The notes beneath the pieces are model-generated. The model saw nothing but the letters and a program-made list of their open reading frames with translations. It was not told where the DNA came from and did not search any database. This document shows, piece after piece, positions 16,004-25,373 of a stretch of 43,370 nt of DNA. Numbering within the stretch: the stretch's first letter is position 1; every line of letters starts with the position of its first letter. The translations under genes were made by a program, and so were the position numbers. This stretch comes from Lonsdalea quercina subsp. quercina (GTDB lineage Bacteria > Pseudomonadota > Gammaproteobacteria > Enterobacterales > Enterobacteriaceae): positions 67,532-110,901 of the forward strand of contig NZ_JIBQ01000009.1 of the NCBI RefSeq assembly GCF_000688695.1. The letters run 5' to 3'.

Positions 16004-17152
16004 ATGGTTGCCATTCCCCCTCTCTCTCCGGCGATAGCCAATCCGGCGACGCCCTTTAGCGCCGCCGTGGACGCGGAGACACCGACCGCCGCCCCCGCTC
16101 AGCCTTCGTCGCCGAAGGCGTCTCACGACAAAGCCATCCATGATGGGATGGAAGAGGTATCGGCCGCCTTCGGCGAACAGATGGAGCGCAAAAGCAAGTC
16201 GCTGAACCGCAGGCAGATCAGCCAGACGCAAAACCGGATGGAAGCGAATATCGAGCGTATCGAAAAGCTGACCGAGCTGTTTCACCTGTTGGAAAACCCC
16301 CGTCAGCCGACGCTGGACCAGCAGGTCCGGAGTATGCGGCAGCTGATGCTGCAAACGCCCCCGGCCTCAGTCGATGCGCTGGTACAGGCGGCGGGCGGCG
16401 ATGCGGCGCGCGGCGATATCGTTCTGCGTCATGTACTGGCGCAGGCCCAACAACAGGGTGACGCGTCGCTGCAACACGCGGCCCAGTCAAGTCTGGAACG
16501 GCTTCAACAGGATAAAGGCCCCGAGGTCCGAGCCGGGCTGAACACCGCCGCCGCCATCTCCCTGTTCAGCACCGACCCGCAGCAGAAACAGATCCTGCGC
16601 GAGCTTTATTACGAACGTATCGTTCATCAGCAATCACCGAGCTCGCTGCTGGACGCCCTGTTGGAACGCTTTGACGCCCAGCACTTCGCGGCTGGCCTGC
16701 GTACCCTGCAACGGGCGCTCGCCGCCGATATCGCCTCGCTGGCGTCATCCATTTCAAAAACCGCGCTGAGCCAGATGCTGAAACATCTCAACGATGCTCG
16801 TCAGCTGAGCCACACGCTGTCGTCCAGCCAACAGCTGCTGGAGCACGACGCCCACCGCTTCCCGGCGGCTACGCTCAGCGCGGTAGAACTGACGCGACGG
16901 CTAATCGGCCTGAGCGCCAATGGCGCCTACGTTCGCGACTTGCACAATCTGGGGCGCGAAGTCGCCGGGCAACATGCCGAGCGGCAATTACTGTTTTTCA
17001 ACGCCCTGCTGCGGCTCGTGGGCGGTCTGCCGCAGACGCTGTGGCGAGATAGCAAACATCGCCACACCGCGATGCACCTTATCCGCGGTCTGATCGGCGA
17101 TCTATCCCGCCACGAGACGGACGGAAGGGCCGCCACGCCGGGCAAGGAGTAG
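16004..17152 (+). CDS. hrpJ: HrpJ (SctW), T3SS gatekeeper
   Basis: This 382-residue soluble protein belongs to the HrpJ/YopN/SctW family, which controls the order of secretion at the export gate. It has a Pro/Ala-rich N-terminus (MVAIPPLSPAIANPATPFSA), then the helical HrpJ domain (EEVSAAFGEQMERKSKSL ... ERIEKLTELFHLL) and a long helical C-terminus. The frame can be extended 46 codons upstream, but that would place the hrp box inside the gene; ATG 16004 has AGGA upstream and follows the hrp box. It heads the operon, 3 bp before hrcV. Confidence 0.9.
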   Translation: MVAIPPLSPAIANPATPFSAAVDAETPTAAPAQPSSPKASHDKAIHDGMEEVSAAFGEQMERKSKSLNRRQISQTQNRMEANIERIEKLTELFHLLENPRQPTLDQQVRSMRQLMLQTPPASVDALVQAAGGDAARGDIVLRHVLAQAQQQGDASLQHAAQSSLERLQQDKGPEVRAGLNTAAAISLFSTDPQQKQILRELYYERIVHQQSPSSLLDALLERFDAQHFAAGLRTLQRALAADIASLASSISKTALSQMLKHLNDARQLSHTLSSSQQLLEHDAHRFPAATLSAVELTRRLIGLSANGAYVRDLHNLGREVAGQHAERQLLFFNALLRLVGGLPQTLWRDSKHRHTAMHLIRGLIGDLSRHETDGRAATPGKE

Positions 17153-17155
17153 CAG

Positions 17156-19258
17156 ATGACCCTACTGATCTCCTGGCTCAACCGCATCGCCATCAGCGCC
17201 ATGCAGCGTTCAGAAATCGTGGGCGCGGTGATTGTGATGGCCATTGTCTTCATGATGATCATCCCGCTGCCGACGGGGCTGATTGACGTGTTGATCGCCT
17301 TCAACATCTGCATCTCTTCGCTCCTGATCGTGCTGGCGATGTATCTGCCCAAGCCGCTGGCCTTTTCGACTTTTCCCGCCGTGCTGTTGTTGACCACGAT
17401 GTTTCGACTGGCGTTATCTATCTCGACGACCCGTCAGATTCTGCTGCAACAGGACGCGGGCCACGTGGTGGAGGCCTTCGGCAACTTCGTCGTGGGCGGC
17501 AATCTGGCGGTGGGACTGGTGATCTTCCTGATCCTGACGGTGGTGAACTTTCTGGTGATCACCAAAGGGTCCGAACGTGTGGCGGAAGTGGCGGCGCGTT
17601 TTACGCTGGATGCCATGCCGGGCAAACAGATGTCCATCGACAGCGATCTGCGCGCTGGCCTGATCGACGCCCAGCAGGCCCGACAGCGACGCGAAAATCT
17701 CACGAAAGAGAGCCAGCTGTTCGGCGCGATGGACGGCGCGATGAAGTTCGTCAAAGGCGACGCGATCGCCAGCCTGGTGATCGTTTTCATCAATATGATC
17801 GGCGGCTTCGCCATCGGGGTCATGCAACACCAGATGGCGGCCGGCGACGCCATGCACGTCTACTCGGTATTGACCATCGGTGACGGCCTGATCGCGCAGA
17901 TCCCGGCACTGCTGATCTCCCTGACCGCCGGGATGATCATCACGCGCGTCTCCGCCGACGGACAAAAGGTGGATAACAACATCGGCCGCGAGATCGCCGA
18001 GCAGCTGACCAGCCAGCCGAAGGCGTGGATTATCTCCGCCATCGGCATGTTCGGCTTCGCGCTGCTGCCGGGCATGCCGACGATGGTTTTCCTGCTTATC
18101 AGCCTGCTCTCTCTGTCCAGCGGGCTTTTTCAGCTGTGGCGGGCCAAGCAGCTCGGTCTGGCTGAGTTCAACGCGCTGGCGGCGGACAACATGCCCGCCG
18201 AGCAAAACGGTTATCAGGATCTTCGTCGGTTCAACCCCACGCGCGCCTACCTGCTGCGCTTCCACACCGACTGCCGCAACGCGCCGTACGCCGCACTGCT
18301 GGTGCAGAATATCCGGCGTTTGCGCAACCGGCTGGTCTACCAGTTCGGCTTTACGCTGCCCTCGTTCGACATCGAATTCACCCCTGAAATTGCGCCGGAC
18401 GAGTTTCAATTCTGCGTCTATGAGATCCCTCTGCTGCGCGCCACCTTCGGTACCGCGCGCCTGGCGGTCGCCCGCCAAGACGTGCCGCCGGAAGCCACCG
18501 AAGAGGAAACCCTGAGCGCAGGCCATCCCGCCCGCGACGAAGCGCACTGGCTATGGCTACCCGCCGATCATGCGCTATTGCAACAATCGGCGTTGGCGCG
18601 TCAGACGGAAGAAACGCTGATTCTGTTGCGGATGGAAAACGCCATTCATCGGAGCGCGGCCCAGTTCATCGGCCTGCAGGAGACCAAGTCCATTCTCGCC
18701 TGGCTCGAAAGCGAACAGCCGGAGCTGGCGCAGGAGCTGCAGCGCATTATGCCGCTCTCCCGCTTCGCCAGCGTGCTGCAAAAGCTGGCGGGCGAACGCA
18801 TTCCGTTGCGCGCCGTGCGCCCGATAGCGGAAGCGCTAATCGAGGTCGGCCAGCATGAGCGCGACGTTAACGCGCTGACGGATTACGTCCGTCTGCAATT
18901 GAAAGCGCAGATCTGTCACCAATACAGCCGGGACGACAGCCTGTCCGTCTGGCTATTGACGCCGGAAACGGAAGAGCTGCTGCGCGACGCCCTGCGCCAA
19001 ACGCAAAACGACACCTTCTTCGCGTTGGCGCAACACGATGCGGCCGCGCTGCTGACGCAACTACGAGACAGCTTTCCGCCTACCGCGCCGCTGTCGTCCC
19101 TGCTGCTGGTCGCGCAGGATTTGCGCAGTCCCCTTCGGGCGCTGGTGCAGGACGAATTTCACGCTTTGCCGGTGCTGTCATTCACCGAGCTGGAGTCGTA
19201 CCTGTCCATCAACGTAGTAGGCCGCATCGACCTGCATGACATTACCGCTCACAACTAA
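17156..19258 (+). CDS. hrcV: HrcV (SctV), major export gate protein
   Basis: This 700-residue FHIPEP-family protein is the large inner-membrane export gate that forms a nonameric ring. The N-terminal half has about eight membrane helices with the conserved motifs FPAVLLLTTMFRLALSISTTR and RVAEVAARFTLDAMPGKQM; the C-terminal cytosolic domain (from about residue 350) docks chaperones and the gatekeeper. Length is typical for HrcV. The ATG is 3 bp after hrpJ; hrpQ follows after 15 bp. Confidence 0.97.
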   Translation: MTLLISWLNRIAISAMQRSEIVGAVIVMAIVFMMIIPLPTGLIDVLIAFNICISSLLIVLAMYLPKPLAFSTFPAVLLLTTMFRLALSISTTRQILLQQDAGHVVEAFGNFVVGGNLAVGLVIFLILTVVNFLVITKGSERVAEVAARFTLDAMPGKQMSIDSDLRAGLIDAQQARQRRENLTKESQLFGAMDGAMKFVKGDAIASLVIVFINMIGGFAIGVMQHQMAAGDAMHVYSVLTIGDGLIAQIPALLISLTAGMIITRVSADGQKVDNNIGREIAEQLTSQPKAWIISAIGMFGFALLPGMPTMVFLLISLLSLSSGLFQLWRAKQLGLAEFNALAADNMPAEQNGYQDLRRFNPTRAYLLRFHTDCRNAPYAALLVQNIRRLRNRLVYQFGFTLPSFDIEFTPEIAPDEFQFCVYEIPLLRATFGTARLAVARQDVPPEATEEETLSAGHPARDEAHWLWLPADHALLQQSALARQTEETLILLRMENAIHRSAAQFIGLQETKSILAWLESEQPELAQELQRIMPLSRFASVLQKLAGERIPLRAVRPIAEALIEVGQHERDVNALTDYVRLQLKAQICHQYSRDDSLSVWLLTPETEELLRDALRQTQNDTFFALAQHDAAALLTQLRDSFPPTAPLSSLLLVAQDLRSPLRALVQDEFHALPVLSFTELESYLSINVVGRIDLHDITAHN

Positions 19259-19273
19259 GAAGAAGGCAGAATC

Positions 19274-20200
19274 ATGTTTGAACTGCGCGTACTGACCGGG
19301 CTGCATCGGGGAGCCGCCCTGCCATTGAATGGACAATCGTGCCGTATCGGCGCCGCCGACGATGCGGATATGGTGCTGTACGACCCCGGTATTCGCGACT
19401 GTCACTGCCTGTTGGAAAAACAGGGAGAGGCATGGGTACTCTCCGCGCTGGAGGGCGTGGTGAACGACAGCGAGGGACATCCGGTGGACGCGTCGATCCC
19501 GCTCCCGCCGGGCACGCCGTTCGCTGCGGGCGCCATCTGGCTATGTATCGTCAGCGCGGAGACGCCGTGGCAGGAAGAAGCGGAAGCGGACCAGCCCGAT
19601 CACACGCTCGAACCGATGGCGGAGCCGCCGTCGACGCCGCCCGGCGACGTCCCCGCCGAAACGCCCAGCGCTGAACCCAAAGCCCGCCTGCCGCTGTGGG
19701 CGAAATGCAGCTACCTGCTGCTCATCGGGACGCTGGTGCTGCTGACCGGCAGTTGGCTGATGCAGGATAGCGTCGCCATGCCGTCCGCGCCGCCGACCGA
19801 TACGCGTATCCCGATGATCTCGCAGGCTCAATCCGCCGCCACGCTGCAAGCCATGCTGAACGAGCGCGAGTTAAGCAACGTGCAGGTCGTCCAACAGACG
19901 GATCGCATCATCCTCAGCGGCGCGCTCGCCGCAGACCAAATGCCGATGATCAATCGCATGCTGGTGCGGTTTCAACAGCGTTACCGTGTCACGCAGCCGA
20001 TTGAAAATCACACCCGGGTGAAAGGCGATACGCTGCCGTTTCGCATCGTACAAGTGACCAGCGGCGCGCAGGCCAACGTGGTGACGTCCAACGGTCAACG
20101 TCTGTTCGTGGGCGACGAGGTGGATGGACTTCGGCTGGTCGGCATTGATAACAACCAGATCGAGTTCAATGGCAAACAGCAGATTAAGGTGAACTGGTAA
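19274..20200 (+). CDS. hrpQ: HrpQ (SctD), inner-membrane ring protein with FHA domain
   Basis: This 308-residue protein has the SctD layout: an N-terminal FHA-like cytosolic domain (about 1-95, MFELRVLTGLHRGAALPLNG), a Pro/Glu-rich linker, one membrane helix (about 141-163) and a periplasmic BON-type region (about 180-308). It forms the outer part of the inner-membrane ring with HrcJ and anchors the sorting platform. Its stop overlaps the hrcN ATG by one base. Confidence 0.92.
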   Translation: MFELRVLTGLHRGAALPLNGQSCRIGAADDADMVLYDPGIRDCHCLLEKQGEAWVLSALEGVVNDSEGHPVDASIPLPPGTPFAAGAIWLCIVSAETPWQEEAEADQPDHTLEPMAEPPSTPPGDVPAETPSAEPKARLPLWAKCSYLLLIGTLVLLTGSWLMQDSVAMPSAPPTDTRIPMISQAQSAATLQAMLNERELSNVQVVQQTDRIILSGALAADQMPMINRMLVRFQQRYRVTQPIENHTRVKGDTLPFRIVQVTSGAQANVVTSNGQRLFVGDEVDGLRLVGIDNNQIEFNGKQQIKVNW

Positions 20201-21582
20201 TGGCTATGCTATCGACCGACGAACCGGGCCGCTATCCGCTGCTCGAACGCTGGCTGACCACGCAGCGACGGCGTCTGGCCGACTATGCGCCGGTTCAGCT
20301 ACGGGGCCGAATTACGGGTATCAGCGGCATCCTGCTAGAGTCCTGCCTGCCGCAGGCCCGGATTGGCGATCTGTGCCGAATTGAACGCCACGATCAGACG
20401 CAGGTGCTGGCCGAAGTCGTCGGCTTCAGTCCGCAGCACGTCTTTCTGTCTGCGCTGGGGGCGCTGGACGGCATCGCGCAAGGCGCGGTGGTCACGCCGC
20501 TCTATCAGCCGCACTGCGTCCACGTTTCCGACAATCTGTTGGGCAGCGTGCTGGACGGTTTCGGCAGGCCGCTGACGGCGGAGAGCCAGTCCGCTTTCGT
20601 CGAACCCGGTACGGACTGCCCCAACCCCATTCCCGTCATCGGCGACGCGCCGCCGCCCACCGAACGCCCGCGCATCAGCGAGCCGCTGCCGACCGGACTG
20701 CGTGCGATCGACGGCCTGCTGACCGTGGGCCGCGGCCAACGGGTGGGGATTTTTGCCGGCGCGGGCTGCGGTAAAACCACGCTATTAGCGGAACTGGCCC
20801 GCAACACGCCCTGCGACGCTATCGTCTTCGGACTGATCGGCGAGCGCGGCCGCGAACTGCGTGAATTTCTCGACCACGAACTGGACGACGCGCTGCGCCG
20901 ACGCACCGTGCTGGTATGTTCAACATCCGATCGCAGCAGCATGGAGCGCGCTCGCGCCGCCTTCACGGCCACCGCCATCGCGGAAGCCTTTCGAGCCGAG
21001 GGCAAACAGGTGCTGCTGATCGTCGACTCGCTGACCCGTTTCGCCCGCGCGCAGCGTGAAATCGGTCTGGCCCTCGGCGAACCTCAAGGACGCGGCGGCC
21101 TGCCGCCGTCGGTGTATACCCTGTTGCCGCGGCTGGTGGAGCGGGCCGGACAAACCCGCGAGGGCGCGATCACCGCGCTCTACTCGGTGCTGATCGAACA
21201 GGACTCCATGAACGATCCGGTCGCGGACGAAGTGAGGTCGCTCATCGACGGCCACATCGTGCTTTCGCGGCGGCTGGCGGAGCGCAATCACTATCCGGCG
21301 ATCGATATCCTGATGAGCCTGAGCCGCACCATGAGCAGCGTGGCTAGCGCAGCGCACCTCAGGGATGCGGGAGCGCTGCGACAACTGATGGCCGCCTATC
21401 AGCAGGTCGAGATGCTGATCCGACTCGGCGAGTATCAGCGGGGACACGATGCCCTGACGGACGCCGCGGTCACCGCTCATGGGGAAATCAACGCCTTCCT
21501 GCAACAGCCGATGCGCGAACCCCTTACCTTTGCGGAGATTACCGCCCGACTCAGCGAGGTCAGCCGCCATGCCGACGCCTAA
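20200..21582 (+). CDS. hrcN: HrcN (SctN), T3SS ATPase
   Basis: This 460-residue ATPase of the FliI/YscN family releases chaperones and unfolds substrates at the base of the machine. Walker A is GAGCGKTT (187-194), Walker B is LLIVD (about 272-276) with DSLTRFARAQREIGLALGE, followed by SVYTLLPRLVERAG. The start at 20200 overlaps the hrpQ stop by one base. Regulation of activity is expected through HrpE. Confidence 0.97.
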   Translation: MAMLSTDEPGRYPLLERWLTTQRRRLADYAPVQLRGRITGISGILLESCLPQARIGDLCRIERHDQTQVLAEVVGFSPQHVFLSALGALDGIAQGAVVTPLYQPHCVHVSDNLLGSVLDGFGRPLTAESQSAFVEPGTDCPNPIPVIGDAPPPTERPRISEPLPTGLRAIDGLLTVGRGQRVGIFAGAGCGKTTLLAELARNTPCDAIVFGLIGERGRELREFLDHELDDALRRRTVLVCSTSDRSSMERARAAFTATAIAEAFRAEGKQVLLIVDSLTRFARAQREIGLALGEPQGRGGLPPSVYTLLPRLVERAGQTREGAITALYSVLIEQDSMNDPVADEVRSLIDGHIVLSRRLAERNHYPAIDILMSLSRTMSSVASAAHLRDAGALRQLMAAYQQVEMLIRLGEYQRGHDALTDAAVTAHGEINAFLQQPMREPLTFAEITARLSEVSRHADA

Positions 21583-21612
21583 TGCGCTGACGCTCTGGAC
21601 CGGGGGCGCGCC

Positions 21613-22026
21613 ATGTCCTCGCTGAACGCCACCCTCCAACTGCTGCTGCCTATCCGTCGTCAGCGCCTGCGCCGCGCCGAATCGCAATTGCGGGAAGAAA
21701 CGGAGACGCTGGCGCAGCAGGAAACCGCGCTCGACGTGCTGTGGCAGGAACGAGAGGCGCAGCAGGAACATTACCGGCAACAGCAAGAAGAGTTCCGTCA
21801 GCACCAGCAGGAACAGGCGCAGTCGCTGGACAGTCTGCAACAGCAGCGTGAGCGGACGCAAAGACAGATCGGCCGCCTGCGACAACAGCAGCAGCAATAC
21901 GAAGACGGAGAGGCGCGCTGCCAACAGCACCGACGGCGGGTCGCCGACAAGCGCGCGCTGCTGCGCCAGCGCCAAAAGGCCGTCGAAAAACTGGAATTTT
22001 TACTGACCCTGAATCAGGAGCCATGA
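21613..22026 (+). CDS. hrpO: HrpO (SctO), stalk protein
   Basis: This 137-residue protein is almost entirely charged coiled coil, very rich in Gln, Arg and Glu (QQQRERTQRQIGRLRQQQQQ). This is typical of SctO/FliJ stalk proteins, which sit in the ATPase ring and contact the export gate. It lies between hrcN and hrpP, where SctO is expected, and its stop overlaps the hrpP ATG. Confidence 0.9.
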   Translation: MSSLNATLQLLLPIRRQRLRRAESQLREETETLAQQETALDVLWQEREAQQEHYRQQQEEFRQHQQEQAQSLDSLQQQRERTQRQIGRLRQQQQQYEDGEARCQQHRRRVADKRALLRQRQKAVEKLEFLLTLNQEP

Positions 22027-22553
22027 TGAGTGCTTATCTTCCGCCAGCCGCCCCCTCATCCCCGTCGCGCACGGTTCCGTCGCCTTCGGCGGAGAAACCG
22101 TTGCCGCGCCCGCGCGGAGGTGCCGCCCATTCCGGCGATGAAGCGACGGCGCCTCCCTCGGACTTCGAACTTCTGCTATCTGCACCGCCTTTCAACTTCT
22201 GTACGCCCGGGTTGGCGTCTGAGGATACCGGCACCCTGTCGTCGGGTTTGACGCGTGACGCCGCCGCCGATGAAGTGACAACGTCACTCACTGAAGCGCT
22301 ACACGCCGAGCTGACTGCTCGACGCGATCTCGCCTCCCACAGCCCGTTCTCGTTCAGCCTGCAACTGCCGCAGCTGGGCGACGTCGATGTACGGATGAGC
22401 ACGCTGCCCCCCACCGGCTGGGAGGTGATGTTGCGATTCCAGCGTTCTGCCTATCAAGAGGTCCGTCGGCAGCGAGAAAGCTGCCGACGGGCGCTGTCTG
22501 CGGCGCTCGACTGCCCAATCCGGCTGGGATTTGAAGTTCAGGAGGCGTCATGA
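22023..22553 (+). CDS. hrpP: HrpP (SctP), substrate-specificity switch protein
   Basis: This 176-residue protein has a Pro/Ser-rich, disordered N-terminal half and a compact C-terminal T3S4-like domain (FSLQLPQLGDVDVRMSTL ... GWEVMLRFQRSAYQEVRR). SctP proteins set needle or pilus output and switch substrate class together with HrcU. Two consecutive ATG codons (22023, 22026) can serve as the start. It overlaps hrpO and hrcQ by 4 bp each. Confidence 0.87.
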   Translation: MMSAYLPPAAPSSPSRTVPSPSAEKPLPRPRGGAAHSGDEATAPPSDFELLLSAPPFNFCTPGLASEDTGTLSSGLTRDAAADEVTTSLTEALHAELTARRDLASHSPFSFSLQLPQLGDVDVRMSTLPPTGWEVMLRFQRSAYQEVRRQRESCRRALSAALDCPIRLGFEVQEAS

Positions 22554-23623
22554 ACACCTCGTTATCGCCATCCCCCCTCAGGCTACGCGCGCTCACGCCG
22601 TTGCAGGCGCGGATATCCCAGCAGTTGGCGGAGGGCTGCCGCTTCGCATTCAGCTTTGACGACGGGCGTCAGGGCGAGCTGCGTTTGTCGCTGGCGTCGC
22701 TTCGGGAAGCCAAGGCTCCCGCACGCGTCTGGCAAAGCGCGGCGGGTTGCTTCTCGCTCAGCGATCCAGCGCCAGCGCTGTCGCTGATGTCCGACTGCCC
22801 GGCGTTGCTGCCGACGCTGGAAGAAGATCCGACGGCGGCCGAGTGGTTTTGGGCGCTGTTTAACCATGCTTTCAGCCCGCCGCTTTACGCGCTGCTGGGA
22901 CCGCTGGCGCCGGTTAACGGCGATATCGCTGCCGATGCGATCCCGCTGTGGCTGGACGTTCAGGTCGCGACCCGGCGCGCCCGCAGTCTGCTTTGCATGG
23001 CCGCTAGCGAGCTGCTGTCGTTACTGCGTCAGCCGGGCTGGTTTTCTTCTGCGTCCCCTTTGCCGCCGACGCTGCCGATCTCCGTGCCCCTGGCGCTGGC
23101 GGAAGTGACATTGTCACCCAAACACATTCACGCGTTGGAACCGGGCGACCTGATTTACCCACCTACTTGCAGTTTTACCCCGCACGGCGATGGCCTTATT
23201 TCGCTCGGCGGGCGACGGTTTCAGGGCCAGCTCCAATGGAGCGGCCTGACGCCCACCCACTTTCTTATTGCTGAACAGGAGGAGTGTCCGGTGAATGACG
23301 CTTTCGAATCCTCATCCCCACATGACATGCCGTTTGCCGACGAGATGGCGACAACCGCAACGGCTGATGACACGCCGCTGCCCGCGCTGCCTCTGACGCT
23401 GACGGTCCGCTGCGGGCACCTTTCTCTGACGCTTCAGGCGTTGCAGCAGTTGTCGTGCGGCAGCGTGGTTCCGGTCCAGCAGGCGCTGCCGGGCGAAGCG
23501 ATGCTTTATCACGGCGAGGTGCCGCTGGCCCGGGGCGAACTGGTGGAGGTTGCTGGACGGCTGGGCCTGCAAATCACCCAACGGCTTGGCGCATTGCAGC
23601 CGGATCGGGAGCCCATGTCATGA
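22550..23623 (+). CDS. hrcQ: HrcQ (SctQ), sorting-platform C-ring protein
   Basis: This 357-residue protein has two SpoA-type domains in its C-terminal half (about 200-225, [14 protein letters not shown], and about 285-350, [20 protein letters not shown] with [19 protein letters not shown]). It forms the cytosolic sorting platform with HrpD and HrpE. It is a single intact gene, unlike the split hrcQA/hrcQB of Pseudomonas syringae. ATG and TGA overlaps with hrpP and hrcR show coupling. Confidence 0.93.
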   Translation: MNTSLSPSPLRLRALTPLQARISQQLAEGCRFAFSFDDGRQGELRLSLASLREAKAPARVWQSAAGCFSLSDPAPALSLMSDCPALLPTLEEDPTAAEWFWALFNHAFSPPLYALLGPLAPVNGDIAADAIPLWLDVQVATRRARSLLCMAASELLSLLRQPGWFSSASPLPPTLPISVPLALAEVTLSPKHIHALEPGDLIYPPTCSFTPHGDGLISLGGRRFQGQLQWSGLTPTHFLIAEQEECPVNDAFESSSPHDMPFADEMATTATADDTPLPALPLTLTVRCGHLSLTLQALQQLSCGSVVPVQQALPGEAMLYHGEVPLARGELVEVAGRLGLQITQRLGALQPDREPMS

Positions 23624-24273
23624 CGGCGGGCGCGTTCGATCCGGTGATGTTCGCCCTGATGTTGGGGGCCTTGTCGCTGATCCCGCTCATGATGGTGGTC
23701 TGTACCTGTTTTTTGAAAATCGCCACCGTACTGTTGATCACCCGGAACGCCATTGGGGTACAGCAGGTGCCGCCGAATATGGCGCTGTACGGCATCGCGC
23801 TCGCCGCCACTTTATTCGTGATGGCGCCGGTCTTCGGCGATATCAAACAACGCTTTCAGGATACGCCGCTGGATATGAGTGATCTCGGCACGCTGGAAAC
23901 CACCGCGACGCACGGCATCGAACCGTTGCAGAAGTTTATGTCTCGCAATACCGACCCCTATATTCTCACCCATCTGCATGAGAACAGCATCCGCATGTGG
24001 CCCGCCGCCATGTCCGAAAAAGCGACCACAGACAATATCTTGCTGGTGATCCCGGCCTTTGTGCTCTCCGAACTGCAAGCGGGATTCAAAATTGGTTTCT
24101 TGATTTACATACCGTTCATCGTCATCGACCTGATCGTCTCTAACGTGCTGCTGGCGCTGGGGATGCAGATGGTCGCGCCGACGACGCTCTCGCTGCCGCT
24201 CAAGCTGCTGCTGTTCGTGCTGGTCAGCGGCTGGACCCGGCTGCTCGACGGCCTGTTTTATAGCTACCTGTGA
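23620..24273 (+). CDS. hrcR: HrcR (SctR), export apparatus membrane protein
   Basis: This 217-residue protein of the FliP/SctR family has about four membrane helices and the family motifs [40 protein letters not shown] and [17 protein letters not shown]. Together with HrcS and HrcT it forms the helical export channel. A longer frame starts within hrcQ, but ATG 23620 overlaps the hrcQ stop (ATGTCATGA context) and gives the exact family length and N-terminus. Confidence 0.96.
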   Translation: MTAGAFDPVMFALMLGALSLIPLMMVVCTCFLKIATVLLITRNAIGVQQVPPNMALYGIALAATLFVMAPVFGDIKQRFQDTPLDMSDLGTLETTATHGIEPLQKFMSRNTDPYILTHLHENSIRMWPAAMSEKATTDNILLVIPAFVLSELQAGFKIGFLIYIPFIVIDLIVSNVLLALGMQMVAPTTLSLPLKLLLFVLVSGWTRLLDGLFYSYL

Positions 24274-24280
24274 GGCGAAT

Positions 24281-24541
24281 GTGGAAATTTTGAATCTGTT
24301 TCGACAGGCCATGGTGCTGGTTGTGATGCTGTCCGCGCCGCCGCTGGTCGTCGCCGTGATCGTGGGCGTCCTGATTTCGCTGCTGCAAGCCGTCATGCAG
24401 CTACAGGACCAGACGCTCCCTTTCGCCATCAAGCTGGTGGCGGTCGGTCTGGTGCTGGCCATGACCGGTCGCTGGATTGGCGTCGAACTGATCCAGCTGA
24501 CCCTGCTGGCTTTCAATATGATCGAACAAACCCGCGCATGA
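24281..24541 (+). CDS. hrcS: HrcS (SctS), export apparatus membrane protein
   Basis: This 86-residue FliQ/SctS-family protein has two membrane helices (MVLVVMLSAPPLVVAVIVG and FAIKLVAVGLVLAMTG) separated by the conserved loop LLQAVMQLQDQT. It starts with GTG at 24281, preceded by GAGG at 6-nt spacing; there is no suitable in-frame ATG upstream. It lies between hrcR and hrcT. Confidence 0.95.
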   Translation: MEILNLFRQAMVLVVMLSAPPLVVAVIVGVLISLLQAVMQLQDQTLPFAIKLVAVGLVLAMTGRWIGVELIQLTLLAFNMIEQTRA

Positions 24542-24548
24542 GGCCACG

Positions 24549-25352
24549 ATGCTGACCCTCGCCACTCTCGAACGTCTTTATGACTTTATCTTTGCCCTGA
24601 CGCTCGGCATGGCCAGACTCTATCCCTGCCTGTTTCTGGTGCCACTGTTTTCGTTCACGCTGGTGAAAGGCTTGCTCAGAAATGCCATCGTACTGGCGCT
24701 GGCGCTGGTGCCGGCCGCCGCCATCCAGCAGCAAATGCAGGACACGACGCTGAGTTGGCCGCTATTGCCGGGCCTGTTGCTCAAGGAGCTGGTGGTCGGG
24801 CTCCTGTTGGGTTGCATTCTGGCGATGCCTTTCTGGCTGTTCGAGTCCGTGGGGGCGCTATTCGATAACCAGCGCGGCGCGTTGATCGGCGGACAACTCA
24901 ACCCCGCGCTCGGCAGCGACGCAACGCCCCTCGGCCATATGATGAAGCAACTGTTGGGACTGATGCTGTTGCTGACGCTGGGACTCTCCGGGCTGACGCA
25001 GCTGCTCTGGGACAGCTATCGCCTGTGGCCTGCGCTGATGTGGCTGCCGCCGCTCGGCGAAACCGGCTTCCATGCCTATCTGGACCTGCTGGCCGACACT
25101 TTTACGCATCTGGTCATCTTCGCCGGGCCGCTGGTGGCGCTGCTGCTACTGCTTGAGTTCAGCATCGCCATACTCAGTCTGTATAGCCCGCAGTTACAAG
25201 TCTATGTATTGTCCGTGCCCGCCAAATGTCTCGCCGGGATGGCGTTCTTCATCGTGTACCTGCCGGTGCTGCAATATCTTGCCGAGGGGCGGATTCTGGC
25301 GCTGCCGGACCTGAAACACGTACTGCCGCAGTTTTTCCCCGCGCTCCCCTGA
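24549..25352 (+). CDS. hrcT: HrcT (SctT), export apparatus membrane protein
   Basis: This 267-residue FliR/SctT-family protein has about six membrane helices and the motifs ARLYPCLFLVPLFS near the N-terminus and LFDNQRGALIGGQLNPALG near residue 105. It completes the HrcR-HrcS-HrcT channel. It is 7 bp downstream of hrcS and 21 bp upstream of hrcU. Confidence 0.95.
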   Translation: MLTLATLERLYDFIFALTLGMARLYPCLFLVPLFSFTLVKGLLRNAIVLALALVPAAAIQQQMQDTTLSWPLLPGLLLKELVVGLLLGCILAMPFWLFESVGALFDNQRGALIGGQLNPALGSDATPLGHMMKQLLGLMLLLTLGLSGLTQLLWDSYRLWPALMWLPPLGETGFHAYLDLLADTFTHLVIFAGPLVALLLLLEFSIAILSLYSPQLQVYVLSVPAKCLAGMAFFIVYLPVLQYLAEGRILALPDLKHVLPQFFPALP

Positions 25353-25373
25353 GGGGCTCGCAGAGGCTGACGC

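Noticed and set aside
17414-18547. Long antisense open frame (377 codons) across hrcV
   Set aside because: A shadow of the GC-rich hrcV codons; composition is unlike a protein and it has no ribosome site or family.
20920-21975. Long antisense open frame (351 codons) across hrcN and hrpO
   Set aside because: Lies opposite two well-supported T3SS genes and shows Leu/Gln/Arg-biased shadow translation.
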